Shown one piece after another: positions 57,291 to 64,000 of a stretch of 64,000 nucleotides of DNA. The position numbers and the translations under genes were made by a program. Location: the NCBI RefSeq assembly GCF_900698935.1, contig NZ_LR217715.1:186001-250000 (forward strand). Reading direction: 5' to 3'. The notes below the pieces were generated by a model that was given only the letters and a program-made list of their open reading frames with translations, made no database searches and had not been told where the DNA came from. This DNA comes from Erwinia_E haradaeae_D. GTDB taxonomy: Bacteria; Pseudomonadota; Gammaproteobacteria; Enterobacterales; Enterobacteriaceae. Numbering within the stretch: position 1 is the first letter of the stretch; each line of letters begins with the position of its first letter.

Positions 57291-59593
57291 AGGCTTTTTA
57301 GATAGGTGGTTGAGGTAAATATTATTGGTCATGTACATTTTTTGAGATTTAACGTATAGGCGTTAGATAATATCAAATATTGCAATTTTACAAGATATAT
57401 TACTTTTGTATTTCTTATTTCTGGAATAGTCGTACAATACGAGGCATTGTTTTAACATCGTACATTACATAATTTTATCGTGGAATCAATGTATTATAAG
57501 TGATGTCTTTCAATCTAATCTATGCGTGTGAAAAACTATGACATATATGCAGAATGTAATATATCAAATATACAGGAAAAGATACCGTAGTATGAGATGA
57601 TTTGCTGCCATTTATGTAAAAGCTTATACTGATGTTTCTAATACAAGTATATATTATCATAATCATGCACTAACAATTAACGAATGTGTATATGTAAGTA
57701 TCGTGTAGTGCAAGAAATATTTCAGGTTGTGTTATTAATGCAGCATTGAGAAATATGATTAACCTTGGTGATCCATTGAAGCGTCTAGATGTAGACCTGA
57801 CGTGCTACATGTATTAGATATTGATAATATATTTATTATTTTTTGTATTTTTAAATCGGACTGTCAGTGGTATAGCGTATATTCATACTGTGATGTATTG
57901 TTACAAACCTATCTTTGTTCTGTATTGTACCTAGGTTAGTGATAGAGCATATCAATGAGGGTATTACCACTTAATTCATGTCGTCTGACACTACTTGATG
58001 TAGTAGACTGACATAATAGTCAGGATACAAGATAGATCATATCTTACAACAAGATTTAGATGAGGAGGATTTATATGAGGTACCAGAGATAAACAGTAAT
58101 TTATAGTAGTGAATAACACATTCACATATGTTAATAATTTTATATGTGGTTTATGTAGGTAGTACATCATGTTTAAAATATAGACACTATTCTTTTTATT
58201 TCTCCTTGAACGAGATAAATCGAGGATCTTTGGTGTATTTTCAAGTCGAGCCTCATATAATATATGACAGAGATTTTTTCTGAATTAATGAAAATAGCAT
58301 CTATTAAATTCTGGAGAGCTATATCGTATTGGTTGTGTAACAGCATCTTCTATTATTGCAGACATGATGTGTTATGGTAGAGAGTGGCAAAATAAAATAG
58401 ATTTTTTTGGATCTCTAAAAATATTAGAGTGATATGATAGGTATCATAATATGATGATGTGCACTATGTGCTCAATAATCACCATTAAGATTATACAACA
58501 GTTTATCAAAGTAAGGGGGTGCTATATAGACCGCTCTGAATGATATAAATCACTATTGGCTTGACTATCATGTTATGAAAGTTATGCAAGATGAGAAGAA
58601 TAATCATGGTATATGCGGGTGTATGTGATCTAGTTGTTCTTATCACGGTATCGGCAGTCATATCTCTATGATCATTAGATCAGATAAGGTAAAGACAAGG
58701 AGTGAGATATGCTAATGTGGATATGTGGTTCATGAAATATATGACTGGAAAGGTAATAGGTGCTGGCGGTCATTAACTTTCCCATACAAGTAGCAAAAAA
58801 GAAAAAATGCATGTTATGGTTGACAACCGAGTGATTCAGTATTAAGAGAGTATCAGAAAGAGTTGTGTGGTTTTTGCCACACAGTATAAATTGTTGTTGG
58901 AAAAAGTAGAACGTGACTATCCACATCTCTGTCGACATATAGGTCTAGGAACACATATGTTGTGTAAGCGTGGCGTAGTAAGATATTAATATTTTCTGAT
59001 GGTAGTGTAGATATGAAATAGATCAGGATCAGATTACGATACACTTTTAACTAACAGGATTACCCAATCTGTACTTCGAGTATTTTACGCAGAAGAGAGC
59101 CATATAAATAAAATCAATCAATCTATGGCTGGCTAGTTCGATTGTGTACCTCATGCAATGTATTGTAATTCACTTACAGGTATCTGTTTTTTTGTGATTG
59201 TTGTATTTTTAAATTCTCTTAGATCTATGTAGTGTGTTCGTGCATTGATCTAGAGGGCTAGTTAAATCCTGTAGAGAATATTTTTTAGAGTTCTGCATGT
59301 GATTTTAAATAGTTTTTAAGGCGGGGCACGGAGAGTTGAAACATCAATGTTTTTTGACAGTAACAGAAGTGTTTGTGTGATTTCTATATATTAGAGATAG
59401 AATTGAATTCTTGAGAAGTTGATTATGAATTTTACCTTGCCAGATTACTTGAAAGTGCTTATATAAATATATACAAGAAATTCACGTAGGAATCTATGCT
59501 TTATCATGTTAATCTGTAGCATTTGAATGCTATCTAACATGTAGATACAATAGATAATTTATCTTGATTTGATAGGCAATATACTGAAAAAGG
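57291..59593. other. 2.3-kb spacer between zapE relic and thiI
   Basis: Its first kilobase probably held the rest of zapE. No other remnant was recognised. Two overlapping minus-strand open frames at 58675-59044 are lysine-poor, AT-driven and without family resemblance. No tRNA or terminator is visible. Confidence 0.45.
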
Positions 59594-59920
59594 TTATTTT
59601 TTCGTTGAACGGTAAGCTTGCACATTTTTAAAACCTTTTTCATTCAAAAGGATTGTCTGCAGCCGACTCATTATACCATGCTCACAATATAGTAGATAAT
59701 ATTTTTTTTGATCTAAAGTACTGAATTGGCTGGATAGTTTATAAAATGGTAAAGATTTTACTAGCATATTATCTAGACTGAGAGGGTGTTGTTTCTGTTC
59801 GTCTGGCGCACGAATGTCCAGGACAACATATTGTGGACCATACGCTTTAACGTTCGTGATGTTCTTTATTTCTTTGATCTTTTTGTCGTTATACAACACG
59901 GTTTGATGGATGTATGGCAT
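59594..59920 (-). CDS. thiI: Stand-alone rhodanese domain of ThiI (sulfur carrier)
   Basis: This is a 108-residue protein matching only the last fifth of ThiI (482 residues in E. coli). VVLDIRAPDEQ, SLPFYKLSSQF, LDQKKYYLLYCEHGIMSRLQ and GFKNVQAYR align with the ThiI rhodanese domain, over half identical by eye. The persulfide cysteine (E. coli C456) is kept in LLYCEHG. The THUMP and PP-loop parts that make 4-thiouridine in tRNA are absent. In Salmonella this domain alone supports thiamine thiazole synthesis. ATG 59920 follows AGGAG at seven bases. A stop-broken ThiI N-terminal stub lies upstream. GlpE, a free rhodanese, fits much less well. Confidence 0.85.
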   Translation of the reverse strand: MPYIHQTVLYNDKKIKEIKNITNVKAYGPQYVVLDIRAPDEQKQHPLSLDNMLVKSLPFYKLSSQFSTLDQKKYYLLYCEHGIMSRLQTILLNEKGFKNVQAYRSTKK

Positions 59921-60244
59921 TTTTTTCTCCTGATAATATCTGAAGCGAAATATGGATATATGAATGTTATAGTGTACTTTTCTACACCCTTGATATCGAG
60001 AGAATATTTTTAGTGCATGAGTGGTTTAGGTTAAAATAGCATCGTATATTTCTAATCGTGACATCCATTTTATTAGTAGTTTGCCTGATGATAGATAAGA
60101 ATGTTCGTCTTCTGTGGTGTGTGTTATTAATCGTTTGTAAATGGTTACTTTAGAGTACTGTATTTTATATGGATAGTGATAACATGATGAAGACAATCTG
60201 TAAAGATTAAGAGAGTTTCTTGCTATATCGGAGCTTATGGGCAT
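59921..60244 (-). pseudogene. thiI: ThiI N-terminal stub, interrupted by one stop
   Basis: ATG 60244 opens 72 codons ending S-R-L-E-I-Y-D-A-I-L-T, matching ThiI Q-R-L-A-I-R-D-A-L-T near residue 65; I...L..H..E earlier fits I-R-N-V-L-K-H-Y-D-E. After one TAA (60028-60026) the same frame runs open for 35 codons into the rhodanese start, with R-K-V and I-H-I for G-K-T and V-R-V, and S-I-F-R-F-R-Y for S-I-D-V-E-R-Y. So residues up to about 125 are worn but in frame, and about 240 codons (the THUMP remainder and PP-loop) were deleted before the rhodanese part. Confidence 0.62.
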
Positions 60245-60480
60245 GCGAAAACGTCACTTATAGAAAACCATCGTGCTCTTTCGTCTAATGATTATAGTGG
60301 TATAAAAAATATATATACTCAATGCATATACCCATTATATGTTATGTGTACGATAGAGCGGCATATTCATGGTATCTATCGTATACATAAAAAATAAAAT
60401 CTCACTGTTGTGTTAGCACCGTACAGTTTAACAAGTTGCTAACAGACTTTCTTAATGTCAAATGAAATTAAGAAGGAACT

Positions 60481-60600
60481 ATACACACCTTACGTAGGGA
60501 CCACTATTCGACATGCATATGATATACTATAATGCCTTTGGTTGGCAAAGATCCATTTAGCAGCATTAGGCATTTTCACTATTTATCATAGGTTAAGAGT
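60481..60600 (-). pseudogene. yfaE: yfaE relic (2Fe-2S ferredoxin for NrdB)
   Basis: YfaE helps keep the NrdB diferric-tyrosyl cofactor active and follows nrdB in E. coli. Directly after nrdB the frame reads L-L-N-G-S-L, I-I-V-Y-H, E, stop, W-S-L-R-K. This parallels YfaE L-L-A-A-L, V-A-V-E-Y-Q, E-G-Y-C-G-S-C-R-T. Two iron-sulfur cysteine positions are replaced (TGG at one) and stops occur. The relic begins about 24 bases after nrdB. Confidence 0.55.
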
Positions 60601-60623
60601 ACTAGTAGGCTATATTAACGGTA

Positions 60624-61757
60624 TTATAACTGACAATTAATAAAATCATTTATATTCACTTCAGAGTCGATTTGACCCACTAGATACGAACTAACTTCGA
60701 CTTCTTGTGGGGCCGATTGTACATTATCTGATTCGAGCCATGAGTTAATCCATGGAATAGGATTAGAGTGTGTTTTAAATGGCATTTCGAGCCCTACAGC
60801 ATGCATTCGAATGTTAGTAATATATTCAATGTATTGCCATAGAATTGCTTTATTGAGACCAATCATTGAGCCGCCTTGGAATAGGTATTCTGCCCATTCT
60901 TTTTCTTGTTTGGCTGCAAGTACAAAGAGATTGTAACACTCTTGTTGACATTCTATCGCAATTTCTGCGACTTCTGGATCATCAGAACCATTACGCAATA
61001 GGTTAAGTATATACTGAGTGCCAGTAAGGTGTAGAGCTTCATCTCTAGCAATTAGCTTGATAATCTTGGCATTACCCTCCATTAGCTCTCTTTCTGCAAA
61101 GGCGAAAGAGCAAGCAAAACTCACATAGAAGCGTATAGCTTCTAGGGCATTAACGCTCATTAAACAAAGATATAGTTGTTTCTTTAATGCCCGCAAGTTC
61201 ACAGTGATGGTGGTATTAGTGTTCACTTTATGAGTGCCTTCACCAAAGAGATTCCATGCATTGGTCATCATAATTAATTGATCGTAATAGCTAGAAATAT
61301 CTTTAGCGCGTGACAAAATCTGTGAATTTGTTACAATGTCATCAAATATTACTGATGGATCATTAACAATATTTCTAATAATATGGGTATACGAACGTGA
61401 ATGAATTGTTTCAGAAAATCCCCATGTTTCAACCCATGTTTCTAATTCTGGAATAGAGATCAGAGGTAATAATGCAATATTTGGACTGCGTCCTTGAATA
61501 GAGTCTAGCAATGTTTGATATTTAAGATTGCTAATAAAAATATGTTTTTCATGCTCGGGTAATGCCTGATAATCAATACGATCACGTGATACATCAATCT
61601 CTTCTGGACGCCAGAAAAAAGATAACTGTTTTTCAATAAGCTTTTCGAAGATCTGATATTTTTGCTGATCAAATCGTGCGATATTCACTGGTTGACCAAA
61701 GAACATTGGTTCTAATAGTTGGTTGTTTTTATTTTGCGAGAAGGTTTGATAAGCCAT
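60624..61757 (-). CDS. nrdB: Ribonucleotide reductase class Ia, beta subunit
   Basis: NrdB holds the diferric centre and tyrosyl radical used by NrdA to make deoxynucleotides. ATG 61757 gives MAYQTFSQ as in E. coli and 377 residues (376 there); an upstream start at 61778 adds seven unmatched residues. Seen: WRPEEIDVSRD, the iron ligand and radical tyrosine in FSETIHSRSYTHI (tyrosine near 122), EGNAKII.LIARDEALHLTG with the second ligand set, and the C-terminal NrdA-binding tail ending NCQL. It lies 72 bases after nrdA. Its maintenance ferredoxin gene yfaE is a relic. Confidence 0.97.
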   Translation of the reverse strand: MAYQTFSQNKNNQLLEPMFFGQPVNIARFDQQKYQIFEKLIEKQLSFFWRPEEIDVSRDRIDYQALPEHEKHIFISNLKYQTLLDSIQGRSPNIALLPLISIPELETWVETWGFSETIHSRSYTHIIRNIVNDPSVIFDDIVTNSQILSRAKDISSYYDQLIMMTNAWNLFGEGTHKVNTNTTITVNLRALKKQLYLCLMSVNALEAIRFYVSFACSFAFAERELMEGNAKIIKLIARDEALHLTGTQYILNLLRNGSDDPEVAEIAIECQQECYNLFVLAAKQEKEWAEYLFQGGSMIGLNKAILWQYIEYITNIRMHAVGLEMPFKTHSNPIPWINSWLESDNVQSAPQEVEVSSYLVGQIDSEVNINDFINCQL

Positions 61758-61829
61758 TTTTTTTCCAAACTTTGACAAGAGTAAGTGTTATCATACTTAG
61801 GAGGTGAGCTGTCATTGATAGTTGCAGAA

Positions 61830-64000
61830 TCACATTTTACAAGCACCGCTTTCACAGTCATCATCTTGCATATGAACAGCAAGTAATTCCTCCTGTGATG
61901 CTTCTGAGCCATCACGGGTATGTTGGTAATAAAGGGTTTTAATCCCAAATTTATAAGCAGTCAGCAAGTCTTTTAGCAGTTGTTTCATGGGAACTTTACC
62001 ATTGATAAATCGCCTAGGGTCGTAATGTGTGTTCGATGAAATAGCTTGATCAATAAATTTTTGCATTACACCCACAAGCTGTAGATATCCGTCATTGTTT
62101 GGAATATCCCATAGTAATTCATAATGATCTTTTAGACGTTCATATTCCGGTACTACTTGACGCAGAATACCATCTTTAGATGCTTTAATACTGATGTGCC
62201 CTCTGGGTGGTTCAATTCCATTCGAGGCGTTAGAGATTTGGGAAGATGTCTCCGTTGGCATTACTGCAGATAGTGTGGAATTACGTAATCCATAAGTTTT
62301 TACGGATTGTCGTAAAACCTCCCAGTCAAGTAACAGAGGGGTGTTACAAATGGTATCTAAATCTTTTTTGTAAGTATCAATGGGCATAATGCCTTGAGAA
62401 TACGTAGTTTCTGAAAACCATGGGCAAGCACCCTTTTCCATCGCAAGCTCATTAGATGCTTTTAAAAGCCAGTACTGAATAGCCTCAAATACTTGATGGG
62501 TTAAAACGTTAGCACTGCTATCAGAATAACGCACTCTGTGTTTTGCTAAGTAGTATGCATAGTTAATGACACCAATACCTAGTGTTCGTCGTCCCATGGC
62601 ACCGCGTTTAGCAGCTGGAATTGGGTAATTTTGATAGTCTAATAGCGCGTCAAGAGCCCGCACAGCTAGTATTGCTAAGTCTTGCAAGTCATCGAGCTTT
62701 TCAATAACGCCAAGATTAAATGCTGAAAGAGTGCAGAGGGCTATTTCGCCATACTCATCGTTAATATCCTGCATTGGTTTAGTCGGAAGTGTAATTTCTA
62801 AACATAAATTAGACTGACGCACTGGCGCAATAGTTGGGTTGAATGGGCTATGAGTATTACAGTGGTCAACATTTTGAATATATATTCTACCAGTTGATGC
62901 GCGTTCTTGCATCATCAACGAAAAAAGATGAACGGCTTTTATGCGTTTTTTCTGAATTTTGATGTCTTTTTCATACTGAGAATAGAGACGCTCAAACTCA
63001 TCTTGATTCGCAAAAAATGCATCATATAGACCTGGCACGTCTGAGGTGCTAAAAAGAGTAATGTATTCGTCCTGTAGTAAGCGTTGATACATTAATTTAT
63101 TTAGTTGCACACCATAGTCTATATGACGCACGCGATTATCTTCTACACCACGATTATTTTTTAGCACTAACAAACTCTCTATCTCTCTATGCCATATAGG
63201 AAAGAATAATGTAGCTGCTCCGCCGCGCACTCCTCCTTGCGAGCATGATTTGACGGCAGTTTGGAAGTGTTTATAAAAAGGAATACAGCCTGTGTGGAAG
63301 GCTTCACCTCCTCGTATTGGACTACCTAAAGCACGAATGCGACCAGCATTAATGCCAATACCAGCACGTTGAGAGACATATTTGATGATAGCGCTAGCAG
63401 TGGCATTAATAGAATTCAGACTATCGTCGCATTCAATGAGAACACAAGAGCTGAATTGACGAGTGGGAGTTCGCACACCGGACATGATCGGTGTTGGCAA
63501 TGAAATTTTAAAGGTTGAAATGGCATCATAAAAACGTTTTACATAATCGAGACGGGTTTCCCCTGTGTAATTGGAAAAGAGGCAAGCAGATACTAAGATA
63601 TATAAAAATTGAGCACTTTCATAAATTTCACCACTCACACGGTTCTGTACTAGGTATTTTCCCTCTAGTTGTTTGACTGCAGCATAGGAGAAATTCATGT
63701 CACGCCAATGATCAATAAAACTATCCATTTGTTCAAATTCTTCTGTGCTGTAATCTCTTAAAAGATGTGGGTCATATTTCCCCATTATCACCATACGCTT
63801 GACTTGGTCAATGAGTTTTGGTGGTTCAAATTTCCCATAGGCTTTTTTGCGTAAATGAAAAATGGCTAACCGTGCAGCCATATATTGGTAATCAGGTGCT
63901 TCTTCTGAGATAAGATCTGCAGCTGATTTAATGATCGTTTCATGAATATCCAAGGTTCGGATTCCTGAGTAGAACTGAATACGGGAGCAGAGTTCTACCT
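61830..64000 (-). CDS. nrdA: Ribonucleotide reductase class Ia, alpha subunit (5' end cut by window)
   Basis: NrdA reduces ribonucleoside diphosphates to deoxy forms. The frame is open to base 64000, reading VELCSRIQFYSGIRT before DIHETIIK, so the start lies outside the window; a TTG at 63953 is internal. About 722 of some 762 residues are present. Active-site cysteines are seen in RQFSSCVLIE, SNLCLEITLP and ALCTLSAFN, and the redox tail pair in CESGACKM. The N-terminal ATP cone is mostly outside the window. It heads the nrdAB operon. Confidence 0.97.
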   Translation of the reverse strand, partial: VELCSRIQFYSGIRTLDIHETIIKSAADLISEEAPDYQYMAARLAIFHLRKKAYGKFEPPKLIDQVKRMVIMGKYDPHLLRDYSTEEFEQMDSFIDHWRDMNFSYAAVKQLEGKYLVQNRVSGEIYESAQFLYILVSACLFSNYTGETRLDYVKRFYDAISTFKISLPTPIMSGVRTPTRQFSSCVLIECDDSLNSINATASAIIKYVSQRAGIGINAGRIRALGSPIRGGEAFHTGCIPFYKHFQTAVKSCSQGGVRGGAATLFFPIWHREIESLLVLKNNRGVEDNRVRHIDYGVQLNKLMYQRLLQDEYITLFSTSDVPGLYDAFFANQDEFERLYSQYEKDIKIQKKRIKAVHLFSLMMQERASTGRIYIQNVDHCNTHSPFNPTIAPVRQSNLCLEITLPTKPMQDINDEYGEIALCTLSAFNLGVIEKLDDLQDLAILAVRALDALLDYQNYPIPAAKRGAMGRRTLGIGVINYAYYLAKHRVRYSDSSANVLTHQVFEAIQYWLLKASNELAMEKGACPWFSETTYSQGIMPIDTYKKDLDTICNTPLLLDWEVLRQSVKTYGLRNSTLSAVMPTETSSQISNASNGIEPPRGHISIKASKDGILRQVVPEYERLKDHYELLWDIPNNDGYLQLVGVMQKFIDQAISSNTHYDPRRFINGKVPMKQLLKDLLTAYKFGIKTLYYQHTRDGSEASQEELLAVHMQDDDCESGACKM

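Noticed and set aside
58675..59044. Overlapping minus-strand open frames
   Set aside because: No family resemblance, no ribosome-binding site and low-complexity composition.
59594..59920. GlpE or other free thiosulfate sulfurtransferase
   Set aside because: SLPFYKL, LDQ and MSRLQ with the preceding GP..VVLDIR are ThiI-specific, and a ThiI N-terminal stub lies in frame upstream.
63953..63955. TTG as the start of nrdA
   Set aside because: The frame stays open to the window edge with residues matching NrdA, so the true start is outside.
1..64000. CRISPR arrays, insertion sequences, prophage, rRNA or tRNA genes
   Set aside because: No spaced direct-repeat array, transposase motif, phage gene, rRNA stretch or tRNA T-arm was seen anywhere in the window.

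Overview
This window is chromosomal DNA from a gammaproteobacterium of the Enterobacterales. All 31 intact or window-cut genes have clear E. coli counterparts of near-standard length. The DNA is AT-rich by eye, and the genes cover only about 35 kb of 64 kb (about 55%). I see no transposase, phage gene, CRISPR array, rRNA or tRNA. Long gene-poor spacers, gene-by-gene decay and loss of repair and stress genes fit a host-restricted insect endosymbiont in mid-stage genome reduction. The lineage name is inference; a Sodalis-allied symbiont would fit.

Layout: 1-5.2 kb holds mltC (cut by the window edge), rnt, ygdQ and trmB. 5.6-13.7 kb is the thrS-infC-rpmI-rplT...pheS-pheT translation block. 14.4-22.6 kb has gltX, gyrA and the guaB-guaA purine operon. 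23.8-32.3 kb has a shortened dnaX, htpG, tdk and hns. 34-42.6 kb has rne, gapA and dnaB. 44-47.3 kb has nlpD and rsmD, followed by a 3.8 kb void. 51.2-57 kb has glyQ-glyS, sspB and rplM-rpsI. The right end has a ThiI rhodanese fragment and nrdA-nrdB.

The spacers are not featureless. Reading them against the order of genes in E. coli shows worn but readable relics where a gene is missing: gloA before rnt, mutH before ygdQ, mutY opposite trmB, ihfA after pheT, xseA opposite guaB, the 3' end of dnaX, recR before htpG, msrB and yeaD on either side of gapA, alr after dnaB, surE and pcm before nlpD with rpoS after it, sspA between rpsI and sspB, zapE before rplM, yfaE after nrdB, and the front half of thiI. 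The losses concentrate in DNA repair and recombination, stationary-phase and nucleoid regulation, oxidative and aldehyde defence, and protein repair. Core replication, translation, nucleotide synthesis and part of cell-wall handling are kept.

The most interesting locus is at 59.6-60.2 kb. The sulfur-carrier rhodanese domain of ThiI survives alone, well conserved and with its catalytic cysteine and its own ribosome-binding site. The tRNA-thiolation half is reduced to a stop-interrupted stub. This predicts that the symbiont dropped 4-thiouridine synthesis but kept sulfur transfer for the thiamine thiazole. Other points are DnaX cut down to its clamp-loader domains, an RNase E scaffold that keeps the membrane, RNA and enolase motifs but not the PNPase tail, and the conserved AUU start of infC.
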